Source: Luzula sylvatica
Taxonomy: Eukaryota > Streptophyta > Magnoliopsida > Poales > Juncaceae
Length of the DNA stretch: 64,000 nucleotides
Assembly: GCA_946800325.1 (NCBI GenBank)
Contig: OX326958.1
Location: forward strand, 14,846,992 to 14,910,991
Direction of reading: 5' to 3'
Positions 1 through 14,060 of this stretch are shown in pieces; position 1 is the stretch's first letter, and every line of letters begins with the position of its first letter. The notes under the pieces were generated by a model, which was not told the origin of the DNA, made no database searches, and saw only the letters and a list, made by a program, of their open reading frames with translations. A program made the translations under genes and the position numbers.

Positions 1-3000
1 TGTTTATGCTTTGGGGAGTTCAAATAATGTATTTTGAGATCATTTGAATCGTATCTTTTACCACATAACATTTCACCAAAATTTACAAACACTAAGAAAG
101 TTTGTTTTTCGATTCAAAACAATCTGTTATTGCTATGGGGAGTTCAAATAACGTATTTTGAGATCATTTGAATCGTATCTTTTACCACATAACATTTCAC
201 CATAATTTACAAACACTGAGACAGTTTGTTTTTCGATTCAAAACAATTTGTTTATGCTTTGGGGAGTTCAAATAACGTATTTTTACATCATTTGAATCGT
301 ATCTTTTACCACATAACATTTCACCAAAATTTGCAAACACTAAGAAAGTTTGTTTTTTGATTCAAAACAATTTGTTTATGCTTTGGGGAGTTCAAATAAC
401 GTATTTTGAGATCATTTGAATCGTATCTTTTACTACATAACATTTCACCAAAATTTACAAACACTAAGAAAGTTTGTTTTTCGATTCAAAACAATATGTT
501 TATGCTTTGGGGAGTTCAAATAATGTATTTTGAGATCATTTGAATCGTATCTTTTACCACATAACATTTCACCAAAATTTACAAACACTAAGAAAGTTTG
601 TTTTTCGATTCAAAACAATCTGTTTATGCCATGGGGAGTTCAAATAACGTATTTTGAGATCATTTGAATCGTATCTTTTACCACATAACATTTCACCATA
701 ATTTACAAACACTGAGACAGTTTGTTTTTCGATTCAAAACAATTTGGTTATACTTTGGGGAGTTCAAATAACGTATTTTTACATCATTTGAATCGTATCT
801 TTTACCACATAACATTTCACCAAAATTTGCAAACACTAAGAAAGTTTGTTTTTCGATTCAAAACAATTTGTTTATGCTTTGGGGAGTTCAAATAACGTAT
901 TTTGAGATCATTTGAATCGTATCTTTTACTACATAACATTTCACCAAAATTTACAAACACTAAGAAAGTTTGTTTTTCGATTCAAAACAATCTGTTTCTG
1001 CTATGGGGAGTTCAAATAATGTATTTTGAGATCATTTGAATCGTATCTTTTACCACATAACATTTCACCAAAATTTACAAACACTAAGAAAGTATGTTTT
1101 TCGATTCAAAACAATCTGTTTATGCTTTGGGGAGTTCAAATAACGTATTTTGAGATCATTTGAATCGTATCTTTTACAACATAACATTTCACCAAAATTT
1201 ACAAACACTAAGAAAGTTTGATTTTCGATTCAAAACAATCTGTTTATGCTTTGGGGAGTTCAAATAACGTATTTTGAGATCATTTGAATCGTATCTTTTA
1301 CCACATAACAGTTCACCAAAATTTACAAACACTAAGAAAGTTTATTTTTCGATTCAAAACAATCTGTTTATGCTTTGGGGAGTTCAAATAACGTATTTTG
1401 AGATCATTTGAATCGTATCTTTTACTACATAACATTTCACGAATATTTACAAACACTAAGAAAGTTTGTTTTTCGATTCAAAACAATATGTTTATGCTTT
1501 GGGGAGTTCCAATAACGTATTTTTACATCATTTGAATCGTATCTTTTACCACATAACATTTCACCAAAATTAACAAACACTAAGAAAGTTTGTTTTTCGA
1601 TTCAAAACAATCTTTTTATGCTTTGGGGAGTTCAAATAACGTATTTTGAGATCATTTGAATCGTATCTTTTACCATATAATATTTCACCAAAATTTACAA
1701 ACACTAAGAAAGTTTGTTTTTCAATTCAAAACAATTTGTTTATGCTTTGGGGAGTTCAAATAACGTATTTTTAGATCATTTGAATCGTATCTTTTACTAC
1801 ATAACATTTCACCAAAATTTACAAACACTAAGAAAGTTTGTTTTTCGATTCAAAACAATATGTTTATGCTTTGGGGAGTTCCAATAACGTATTTTTACAT
1901 CATTTGAATCGTATCTTTTACCACATAACATTTCACCAAAATTAACAAACACTAAGAAAGTTTGTTTTTCGATTCAAAACAATCTTTTTATGCATTGGGG
2001 AGTTCAAATAACGTATTTTGAGATCATTTGAATCGTATCTTTTACCACATAACATTTCACCGAAATTTACAAACACTAAGAAAGTTTGTTTTTCGATTCA
2101 AAACAATCTGTTTATGCTTTGGGGAGTTCAAATAACGTATTTTGAGATCATTTGAATCGTATCTTTTACTACATAACATTTCACCAAAATTTACAAACAC
2201 TAAGAAAGTTTGTTTTTCGATTCAAAACAATTTGTTTATGCTTTGGGGAGTTCAAATAACGTATTTTGAGATCATTTGAATCGTATCTTTTACTACATAA
2301 CATTTCACCAAAATTTACAAACACTAAGAAAGTTTGTTTTTCGATTCAAAACAATTTGTTTATGCTTTGGGGAGTTCAAATAACGTATTTTGAGATCATT
2401 TGAATCGTATCTTTTACCACATAACATTTCACCGAAATTTACAAACACTAAGAAAGTTTGTTTTTCGATTCAAAACAATCTGTTATTGCTATGGGGAGTT
2501 CAAATAACGTATTTTGAGATCATTTGAATCGTATCTTTTACCACATAACATTTCACCACAATTTACAAACACTGAGACAGTTTGTTTTTCGATTCAAAAC
2601 AATTTGTTTATGCTTTGGGGAGTTCAAATAACGTATTTTTACATCATTTGAATCGTATCTTTTACCACATAACATTTCACCAAAATTTACAAACACTAAG
2701 AAAGTTTGTTTTTCGATTCAAAACAATCTGTTCATGATTTGGGGAGTTCAAATAATGTATTTTGAGATCATTTGAATCGTATCTTTTACCACATAACATT
2801 TCACCAAAATTTGCAAACACTAAGAAATTTTGTTTTTCGATTCAAAACAATCTGTTTATGCTTTGGGGAGTTCAAATAACGTATTTTGAGATCATTTGAA
2901 TCGTATCTTTTACCACATAACATTTCACCAAAATTTACAAACACTAAGACAGTTTGTTTTTCGATTCAAAACAATTTGTTTATGCTTTGGGGAGTTCAAA

Positions 3001-6000
3001 TAACGTATTTTGAGATCATTTGAATCGTATCTTTTACCACATAACATTTCACCAAAATTTACAAACACTAAGAAAGTTTGTTTTTCGATTCAAAACAATT
3101 TGTTTATGCTTTGGGGAGTTCAAATAACGTATTTTTAAATCATTTGAATCGTATCTTTTACTACATAACATTTCACCAAAATTTACAAACACTAAGAAAG
3201 TTTGTTTTTCGATTCAAAACAATATGTTTATGCTTTGGGGAGTTCCAATAACGTATTTTTACATCATTTGAATCGTATCTTTTACCACATAACATTTCAC
3301 CAAAATTAACAAACACTAAGAAAGTTTGTTTTTCGATTCAAAACAATCTGTTTATGCTTTGGGGAGTTCAAATAACGTATTTTGAGATCATTTGAATCGT
3401 ATCTTTTACTACATAACATTTCACCAATATTTACAAACACTAAGAAAGTTTGTTTTTCGATTCAAAACAATATGTTTATGCTTTGGGGAGTTCAAATAAT
3501 GTATTTTGAGATCATTTGAATCGTATCTTTTACCACATAACATTTCACCAAAATTTACAAACACTAAGAAAGTTTGTTTTTCGATTCAAAACAATCTATT
3601 TATGCCATGGGGAGTTCAAATAACGTATTTTGAGATCATTTGAATCGTATGTTTTACCACATAACATTTCACCAAAATTAACAAACACTAAGAAATTTTG
3701 TTTTTCGATTCAAAACAATCTGTTTATGCTTTGGGGAGTTCAAATAACGTATTTTGAGATCATTTGAATCGTATCTTTTACTACATAACATTTCACCAAA
3801 ATTTACAAACACTAAGAAAGTTTGTTTTTCGATTCAAAACAATATGTTTATGCTTTAGGGAGTTCCAATAACATATTTTTACATCATTTGAATCGTATAT
3901 TTTACCACATAACATTTCACCGAAATTAACAAACACAAAGAAAGTTTGTTTTTCGATTCAAAACAATCTGTTTATGCTTTGGGGAGTTCAAATAACGTAT
4001 TTTGAGATCATTTGAATCGTATCTTTTACTACATAACTTTTCACCAATATTTACAAACACTAAGAAAGTTTGTTTTTCGATTCAAAACAATCTATTTATG
4101 CCATGGGGAGTTCAAATAACGTATTTTGAGATCATTTGAATCGTATCTTTTACCACATAACATTTCACCAAAATTTACAAACACTAAGAAAGTTTGTTTT
4201 TCGATTCAAAACAATCTATTTATGCCATGGGGAGTTCAAATAACGTATTTTGATATCATTTGAATCGTATCTTTTACCACATAACATTTCACCAAAATTA
4301 ACAAACACTAAGAAATTTTGTTTTTCGATTCAAAACAATCTGTTTATGCTTTGGGGAGTTCAAATAACGTATTTTGAGATCATTTGAATCGTATCTTTTA
4401 CAACATAACATTTCACCAAAATTTACAAACACTAAGAAAGTTTGTTTTTCGATTCAAAACAATATGTTTATGCTTTAGGGAGTTCCAATAACATATTTTT
4501 ACATCATTTGAATCGTATATTTTACCACATAACATTTCACCGAAATTAACAAACACAAAGAAAGTTTGTTTTTCGATTCAAAACAATCTGTTTATGCTTT
4601 GGGGAGTTCAAATAACGTATTTTGAGATCATTTGAATCGTATCTTTTACTACATAACTTTTCACCAATATTTACAAACACTAAGAAAGTTTGTTTTTCGA
4701 TTCAAAACAATATGTTTATGCTTTGGGGAGTTCAAATAATGTATTTTGAGATCATTTGAATCGTATCTTTTACCACATAACATTTCACCAAAATTTACAA
4801 ACACTAAGAAAGTTTGTTTTTCGATTCAAAACAATCTGTTATTGCTATGGGGAGTTCAAATAACGTATTTTGAGATCATTTGAATCGTATCTTTTACCAC
4901 ATAACATTTCACCATAATTTACAAACACTGAGACAGTTTGTTTTTCGATTCAAAACAATTTGTTTATGCTTTGGGGAGTTCAAATAACGTATTTTTACAT
5001 CATTTGAATCGTATCTTTTACCACATAACATTTCACCAAAATTTGCAAACACTAAGAAAGTTTGTTTTTTGATTCAAAACAATTTGTTTATGCTTTGGGG
5101 AGTTCAAATAACGTATTTTGAGATCATTTGAATCGTATCTTTTACTACATAACATTTCACCAAAATTTACAAACACTAAGAAAGTTTGTTTTTCGATTCA
5201 AAACAATATGTTTATGCTTTGGGGAGTTCAAATAATGTATTTTGAGATCATTTGAATCGTATCTTTTACCACATAACATTTCACCAAAATTTACAAACAC
5301 TAAGAAAGTTTGTTTTTCGATTCAAAACAATCTGTTTATGCCATGGGGAGTTCAAATAACGTATTTTGAGATCATTTGAATCGTATCTTTTACCACATAA
5401 CATTTCACCATAATTTACAAACACTGAGACAGTTTGTTTTTCGATTCAAAACAATTTGGTTATACTTTGGGGAGTTCAAATAACGTATTTTTACATCATT
5501 TGAATCGTATCTTTTACCACATAACATTTCACCGAAATTAACAAACACAAAGAAAGTTTGTTTTTCGATTCAAAACAATCTGTTTATGCTTTGGGGAGTT
5601 CAAATAACGTATTTTGAGATCATTTGAATCGTATCTTTTACCACATAACTTTTCACCAATATTTACAAACACTAAGAAAGTTTGTTTTTCGATTCAAAAC
5701 AATCTATTTATGCCATGGGGAGTTCAAATAACGTATTTTGAGATCATTTGAATCGTATCTTTTACCACATAACATTTCACCAAAATTTACAAACACTAAG
5801 AAAGTTTGTTTTTCGATTCAAAACAATCTATTTATGCCATGGGGAGTTCAAATAACGTATTTTTACATCATTTGAATCGTATATTTTACCACATAACATT
5901 TCACCAAAATTAACAAACACTAAGAAATTTTGTTTTTCGATTCAAAACAATCTGTTTATGCTTTGGGGAGTTCAAATAACGTATTTTGAGATCATTTGAA

Positions 6001-7070
6001 TCGTATCTTTTACAACATAACATTTCACCAAAATTTACAAACACTAAGAAAGTTTGTTTTTCGATTCAAAACAATATGTTTATGCTTTGGGGAGTTCAAA
6101 TAATGTATTTTGAGATCATTTGAATCGTATCTTTTACCACATAACATTTCACCAAAATTTACAAACACTAAGAAAGTTTGTTTTTCGATTCAAAACAATC
6201 TGTTATTGCTATGGGGAGTTCAAATAACGTATTTTGAGATCATTTGAATCGTATCTTTTACCACATAACATTTCACCATAATTTACAAACACTGAGACAG
6301 TTTGTTTTTCGATTCAAAACAATTTGTTTATGCTTTGGGGAGTTCAAATAACGTATTTTTACATCATTTGAATCGTATCTTTTACCACATAACATTTCAC
6401 CAAAATTTGCAAACACTAAGAAAGTTTGTTTTTTGATTCAAAACAATTTGTTTATGCTTTGGGGAGTTCAAATAACGTATTTTGAGATCATTTGAATCGT
6501 ATCTTTTACTACATAACATTTCACCAAAATTTACAAACACTAAGAAAGTTTGTTTTTCGATTCAAAACAATATGTTTATGCTTTGGGGAGTTCAAATAAT
6601 GTATTTTGAGATCATTTGAATCGTATCTTTTACCACATAACATTTCACCAAAATTTACAAACACTAAGAAAGTTTGTTTTTCGATTCAAAACAATCTGTT
6701 TATGCCATGGGGAGTTCAAATAACGTATTTTGAGATCATTTGAATCGTATCTTTTACCACATAACATTTCACCATAATTTACAAACACTGAGACAGTTTG
6801 TTTTTCGATTCAAAACAATTTGGTTATACTTTGGGGAGTTCAAATAACGTATTTTTACATCATTTGAATCGTATCTTTTACCACATAACATTTCACCAAA
6901 ATTTGCAAACACTAAGAAAGTTTGTTTTTCGATTCAAAACAATTTGTTTATGCTTTGGGGAGTTCAAATAACGTATTTTGAGATCATTTGAATCGTATCT
7001 TTTACTACATAACATTTCACCAAAATTTACAAACACTAAGAAAGTTTGTTTTTCGATTCAAAACAATCTG
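1..7070 (+). repeat. Three dispersed copies of an 8-monomer variant block
   Basis: The run of variants at 1-994 (CTGTTATTGCTATGG at 124, CACTGAGACAG at 215, TTTTTTGATTC at 353, GCCATGG at 628, TTGGTTATACTTTGG at 744) recurs at 4713-5530 (offset 4,712 = 38 monomers) and at 6077-7070 (offset 6,076 = 49 monomers). The last two are 1,364 bp (11 monomers) apart. The order of variants is preserved, so blocks rather than single monomers were copied. The middle copy is cut short after TTGGTTATAC, where it joins a different variant series. Confidence 0.8.
3511..4711 (+). repeat. 620-bp (5-monomer) tandem duplication
   Basis: About 3511-4091 matches 4131-4711 at an offset of 620 bp. Shared markers are CTATTTATGCCATGG, CACTAAGAAATTTTG, TTTAGGGAGTTCCAATAAC, CGAAATTAACAAACACAAAG and CATAACTTTTCACC. 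Small differences occur (for example ACTACATAAC at 3779 against ACAACATAAC at 4399). Confidence 0.8.
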
Positions 7071-8559
7071 TTTATGCTTTGGGGAGTTCAAATAATGTAT
7101 TTTGAGATCATTTGAATCGTATCTTTTACCACATAACATTTCACCAAAATTTACAAACACTAAGAAAGTTTATTTTTCGATTTAAAACAATCTGTTTATG
7201 CATTGGGGAGTTCAAATAACGTATTTTGAAATCATTTGAATCTTATCTTTTACTACATAACATTTCACCAAAATTTACAAACACTAAGAAAGTTTGTTTT
7301 TCGATTCAAAACAATCTGTTTCTGCTATGGGGAGTTCAAATAACGTATTTTTAGATCATTTGAATCGTATCTTTTACCACATAACATTTCACCAAAATTT
7401 ACAAACACTAAGAAAGTATGTTTTTCGATTCAAAACAATATGTTTATGCTTTGGGGAGTTCCAATAACGTATTTTTACATCATTTGAATCGTATCTTTTA
7501 CCACATAACATTTCACCAAAATTAACAAACACTAAGAAATTTTGTTTTTCGATTCAAAACAATCTGTTTATGCTTTGGGGAGTTCAAATAACGTATTTTG
7601 AGATCATTTGAATCGTATCTTTTACTACATAACATTTCTCCAAAATTTACAAACACTAAGAAAGTTTATTTTTCGATTCAAAACAATATGTTTATGCTTT
7701 GGGGAGTTCCAATAACATATTTTTACATCATTTGAATCGTATATTTTACCACATAACATTTCACCGAAATTAACAAACACAAAGAAAGTTTGTTTTTCGA
7801 TTCAAAACAATCTGTTTATGCTTTGGGGAGTTCAAATAACGTATTTTGAGATCATTTGAATCGTATCTTTTACTACATAACATTTCACCAAAATTTACAA
7901 ACACTAAGAAATTTTGTTTTTCGATTCAAAACAATTTGTTTATGCTTTGGGGAGTTCAAATAAGGTATTTTGAGATCATTTGAATCGTATCTTTTACCAC
8001 ATAACATTTCACCAAAATTTACAAACACTAAGAAAGTTTGTTTTCCGATTCAAAACAATCTGTTTATGCTATGGGGAGTTCAAATAACGTATTTTGAGAT
8101 CATTTGAATCGTATCTTTTACCACATAACATTTCACCAAAATTTACAAACACTAAGACAGTTTGTTTTTCGATTCAAAACAATTTGTTTATGCTTTGGGG
8201 AGTTCAAATAACGTATTTTTAGATCATTTGAATCGTATCTTTTACCACATAACATTTCACCAAAATTTACAAACACTAAGACAGTTTGTTTTTCGATTCA
8301 AAACAATTTGTTTATGCTTTGGGGAGTTCAAATAACGTATTTTTAGATCATTTGAATCGTATCTTTTTCCACATAACATTTCACCAAAATTTACAAACAC
8401 TAAGAAAGTTTGTTTTTCGATTCAAAACAATTTGTTTATGCTTTGGGGAGTTCAAATAACGTATTTTGAGATCATTTGAATCGTATCTTTTACTACATAA
8501 CATTTCACCAAAATTTACAAACACTAAGAAAGTTTCTTTTTCGATTCAAAACAATTTGT

Positions 8560-10480
8560 TTATGCTTTGGGGAGTTCAAATAACATATTTTTACATCATT
8601 CGAATCGTATCTTTTACCACATAACATTTCACCAAAATTTACAAACACTAAGAAAGTTTTGTTTTTCGATTCAAAACAATCTGTTTATGCTTCGGGGAGT
8701 TGAAATAACGTATTTTAAGATCATTTGAATCGTATCTTTTACTACATAACATTTCACCAAAATTTACAAACACTAAGAAAGTTTGTTTTTCGATTCAAAA
8801 CAGTCTGTTTATGCTTTGGGGAGTTCAAATAACGTATTTTGAGATCATTTGAATCGTATCTTTTACCACATAACATTTCACCACAATTTACAAACACTGA
8901 GACAGTTTGTTTTTCGATTCAAAACAATTTGTTTATGATTTGGGGAGTTCAAATAACGTATTTTTAGATCATTTGAATCGTATCTTTTACCACATAACAT
9001 TTCACCAAAATTTACAAACACTAAGAAAGTTTGTTTTTCGATTCAAAACAATATGTTTATGCTTTGGGGAGTTCCAATAACGTATTTTTACATCATTTGA
9101 ATCGTATCTTTTACCACATAACATTTCACCAAAATTAACAAACACTAAGAAATTTTGTTTTTCGATTCAAAACAATCTGTTTATGCTTTGGGGAGTTCAA
9201 ATAACGTATTTTGAGATCATTTGAATCGTATCTTTTACTACATAACATTTCACCAAAATTTACAAACACTAAGAAAGTTTGTTTTTCGATTCAAAACAAT
9301 ATGTTTATGCTTTAGGGAGTTCCAATAACATATTTTTACATCATTTGAATCGTATATTTTACCACATAACATTTCACCGAAATTAACAAACACAAAGAAA
9401 GTTTGTTTTTCGATTCAAAACAATCTGTTTATGCTTTGGGGAGTTCAAATAACGTATTTTGAGATCATTTGAATCGTATCTTTTACTACATAACATTTCA
9501 CCAAAATTTACAAACACTAAGAAATTTTGTTTTTCGATTCAAAACAATTTGTTTATGCCTTGGGGAGTTCAAATAAGGTATTTTGAGATCATTTGAATCG
9601 TATCTTTTACCACATAACATTTCACCAAAATTTACAAACACTAAGAAAGTTTCTTTTTCGATTCAAAACAATTTGTTTATGCTTTGGGGAGTTCAAATAA
9701 CGTATTTTGAGATCATTTGAATCGTATCTTTTACTACATAACATTTCACCAAAATTTACAAACACTAAGAAAGTTTGTTTTTCGATTCAAAACAATTTGT
9801 TTATGCTTTGGGGAGTTCAAATAAGGTATTTTGAGATCATTTGAATCGTATCTTTTACCACATAACATTTCACCAAAATTTACAAACACTAAGAAAGTTT
9901 GTTTTCCGATTCAAAACAATCTGTTTATGCTATGGGGAGTTCAAATAACGTATTTTGAGATCATTTGAATCGTATCTTTTACCACATAACATTTCACCAA
10001 AATTTACAAACACTAAGACAGTTTGTTTTTCGATTCAAAACAATTTGTTTATGCTTTGGGGAGTTCAAATAACGTATTTTTAGATCATTTGAATCGTATC
10101 TTTTACCACATAACATTTCACCAAAATTTACAAACACTAAGAAAGTTTGTTTTTCGATTCAAAACAATTTGTTTATGCTTTGGGGAGTTCAAAGAACGTA
10201 TTTTGAGATCATTTGAATCGTATCTTTTACTACATAACATTTCACCAAAATTTACAAACACTAAGAAAGTTTCTTTTTCGATTCAAAACAATTTGTTTAT
10301 GCTTTGGGGAGTTCAAATAACATATTTTTACATCATTCGAATCGTATCTTTTACCACATAACATTTCACCAAAATTTACAAACACTAAGAAAGTTTTGTT
10401 TTTCGATTCAAAACAATCTGTTTATGATTCGGGGAGTTGAAATAACGTATTTTAAGATCATTTGAATCGTATCTTTTACT
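8560..10480 (+). repeat. 1,737-bp (14-monomer) spaced pair of the 125-bp cassette
   Basis: The cassette ATTTTTACATCATTCGAATCG, then AGTTTTGTTTTTCG, then TTCGGGGAGTTGAAATAACG occurs at about 8560-8730 and again at about 10300-10465, at an offset of 1,737 bp (14 x 124 plus 1). Flanking variants (TAAGGTATTTTGAG, GTTTTCCGATTC, TAAGACAG) precede both. The same 14-monomer spacing recurs between the cassettes near 53810 and 55547. Confidence 0.75.
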
Positions 10481-10519
10481 ACATAACATTTCACCAAAAT
10501 TTACAAACACTAAGAAAGT

Positions 10520-13500
10520 TTGTTTTTCGATTCAAAACAATCTGTTTATGCTTTGGGGAGTTCAAATAACGTATTTTGAGATCATTTGAATAGTATCTTT
10601 TACCACATAACATTTCACCACAATTTACAAACACTGAGACAGTTTGTTTTTCGATTCAAAACAATTTGTTTATGATTTGGGGAGTTCAAATAACGTATTT
10701 TTAGATCATTTGAATCGTATCTTTTACCACATAACATTTCACCAAAATTTACAAACACTAAGAAAGTTTGTTTTTCGATTCAAAACAATATGTTTATGCT
10801 TTGGGGAGTTCCAATAACGTATTTTTACATCATTTGAATCGTATCTTTTACCACATAACATTTCACCAAAATTAACAAACACTAAGAAAGTTTGTTTTTC
10901 GATTCAAAACAATTGGTTTATGCTTTGGGGAGTTCAAATAACGTATTTTGAGATCATTTGAATCGTATCTTTTACCACATAACATTTCCCGAAATTTACA
11001 AACACTAAGAAAGTTTGTTTTTCGATTCAAAACAATATGTTTGTGCTTTGGGGAGTTCAAATAACGTATTTTGAGATCATTTGAATTGTATCTTTTACTA
11101 CATAACATTTCACCAAAATTTACAAACACTAAGAAAGTTTGTTTTTCGATTCAAAACAATTTGTTTATGCTTTGGGGAGTTCAAATAACGTATTTTGAGA
11201 TCATTTGAATCGTATCTTTTACTACATAACATTTCACCAAAATTTACAAACACTAAGAAAGTTTGTTTTTCGATTCAAAACAATCTGTTCATGATTTGGG
11301 TAGTTCAAATAATGTATTTTGAGATCATTTGAATCGTATCTTTTACCACATAACATTTCACCAAAATTTACAAACACTAAGAAATTTTGTTTTTCGATTC
11401 AAAACAATCTGTTTATGCTTTGGGGAGTTCAAATAACGTATTTTGAGATCATTTGAATCGTATCTTTTACCACATAACATTTCACCAAAATTTACAAACA
11501 CTAAGACAGTTTGTTTTTCGATTCAAAACAATTTGTTTATGCTTTGGGGAGTTCAAATAACGTATTTTTAGATCATTTGAATCGTATCTTTTACCACATA
11601 ACATTTGACCAAAATTTACAAACACTAAGAAAGTTTGTTTTTCGATTCAAAACAATTTGTTTATGCTTTGGGGAGTTCAAATAACGTATTTTGAGATCAT
11701 TTGAATCGTATCTTTTACTACATAACATTTCACCAAAATTTACAAACACTAAGAAAGTTTGTTTTTCGATACAAAACAATCTGTTTATGCTTTGGGGAGT
11801 TCAAATAACGTATTTTGAGATCATTTGAATCGTATCTTTTACCACATAACATTTCACCAAAATTTACAAACACTAAGAAAGTTTGTTTTTCGATTCAAAA
11901 CAATATGTTTATGCTTTGGGGAGTTCAAATAACGTATTTTGAGATCATTTGAATTGTATCTTTTACTACATAACATTTCACCAAAATTTACAAACACTAA
12001 GAAAGTTTGTTTTTCGATTCAAAACAATTTGTTTATGCTTTGGGGAGTTCAAATAACGTATTTTGAGATCATTTGAATCGTATCTTTTACTACATAACAT
12101 TTCACCAAAATTTACAAACACTAAGAAAGTTTGTTTTTCGATTCAAAACAATCTGTTCATGATTTGGTTAGTTCAAATAATGTATTTTGAGATCATTTGA
12201 ATCGTATCTTTTACCACATAACATTTCACCAAAATTTACAAACACTAAGAAATTTTGTTTTTCGATTCAAAACAATCTGTTTATGCTTTGGGGAGTTCAA
12301 ATAACGTATTTTGAGATCATTTGAATAGTATCTTGTACCACATAACATTTCACCACAATTTACAAACACTGAGACAGTTTGTTTTTCGATTCAAAACAAT
12401 TTGTTTATGATTTGGGGAGTTCAAATAACGTATTTTTAGATCATTTGAATCGTATCTTTTACCACATAACATTTCACCAAAATTTACAAACACTAAGAAA
12501 GTTTGTTTTTCGATTCAAAACAATATGTTTATGCTTTGGGGAGTTCCAATAACGTATTTTTACATCATTTGAATCGTATCTTTTACCACATAACATTTCA
12601 CCAAAATTAACAAACACTAAGAAAGTTTGTTTTTCGATTCAAAACAATTGGTTTATGCTTTGGGGAGTTCAAATAACGTATTTTGAGATCATTTGAATCG
12701 TATCTTTTACCACATAACATTTCCCGAAATTTACAAACACTAAGAAAGTTTGTTTTTCGATTCAAAACAATATGTTTGTGCTTTGGGGAGTTCAAATAAC
12801 GTATTTTGAGATCATTTGAATTGTATCTTTTACTACATAACATTTCACCAAAATTTACAAACACTAAGAAAGTTTGTTTTTCGATTCAAAACAATTTGTT
12901 TATGCTTTGGGGAGTTCAAATAACGTATTTTGAGATCATTTGAATCGTATCTTTTACTACATAACATTTCACCAAAATTTACAAACACTAAGAAAGTTTG
13001 TTTTTCGATTCAAAACAATCTGTTCATGATTTGGGTAGTTCAAATAATGTATTTTGAGATCATTTGAATCGTATCTTTTACCACATAACATTTCACCAAA
13101 ATTTACAAACACTAAGAAATTTTGTTTTTCGATTCAAAACAATCTGTTTATGCTTTGGGGAGTTCAAATAACGTATTTTGAGATCATTTGAATCGTATCT
13201 TTTACCACATAACATTTCACCAAAATTTACAAACACTAAGACAGTTTGTTTTTCGATTCAAAACAATTTGTTTATGCTTTGGGGAGTTCAAATAACGTAT
13301 TTTTAGATCATTTGAATCGTATCTTTTACCACATAACATTTCACCAAAATTTACAAACACTAAGAAAGTTTGTTTTTCGATTCAAAACAATTTGTTTATG
13401 CTTTGGGGAGTTCAAATAACGTATTTTGAGATCATTTGAATCGTATCTTTTACTACATAACATTTCACCAAAATTTACAAACACTAAGAAAGTTTGTTTT

Positions 13501-14060
13501 TCGATACAAAACAATCTGTTTATGCTTTGGGGAGTTCAAATAACGTATTTTGAGATCATTTGAATCGTATCTTTTACCACATAACATTTCACCAAAATTT
13601 ACAAACACTAAGAAAGTTTGTTTTTCGATTCAAAACAATATGTTTATGCTTTGGGGAGTTCAAATAACGTATTTTGAGATCATTTGAATTGTATCTTTTA
13701 CTACATAACATTTCACCAAAATTTACAAACACTAAGAAAGTTTGTTTTTCGATTCAAAACAATTTGTTTATGCTTTGGGGAGTTCAAATAACGTATTTTG
13801 AGATCATTTGAATCGTATCTTTTACTACATAACATTTCACCAAAATTTACAAACACTAAGAAAGTTTGTTTTTCGATTCAAAACAATCTGTTCATGATTT
13901 GGTTAGTTCAAATAATGTATTTTGAGATCATTTGAATCGTATCTTTTACCACATAACATTTCACCAAAATTTACAAACACTAAGAAATTTTGTTTTTCGA
14001 TTCAAAACAATCTGTTTATGCTTTGGGGAGTTCAAATAACGTATTTTGAGATCATTTGAA
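10520..14060 (+). repeat. 1,735-bp (14-monomer) tandem duplication with 7-monomer substructure
   Basis: About 10520-12325 matches 12255-14060 at an offset of 1,735 bp. The 14 monomers include one 123-bp copy (ACATTTCCCGAAATT at 10982 and 12717). Markers are TTTGAATAGTATC, AATTGGTTTATGC, ATGTTTGTGC and the TGTTCATGATTTGG monomer with GGGTAG or GGTTAG. That last monomer recurs at 11286, 12154, 13021 and 13889, so an inner 868-bp (7-monomer) repeat lies inside the 14-monomer unit. A few differences (near 11607 and 12334) show that it is older than the 3,600-bp duplication. Confidence 0.85.

Noticed and set aside
10023..10361. 112-aa open frame on the plus strand, and many 60-90-aa frames across the array on both strands
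   Set aside because: They translate the satellite itself. Since 124 is not a multiple of 3, each frame shifts at every monomer and these frames are just runs without a stop. The same peptides recur wherever the same variants do, and none has a recognisable domain.
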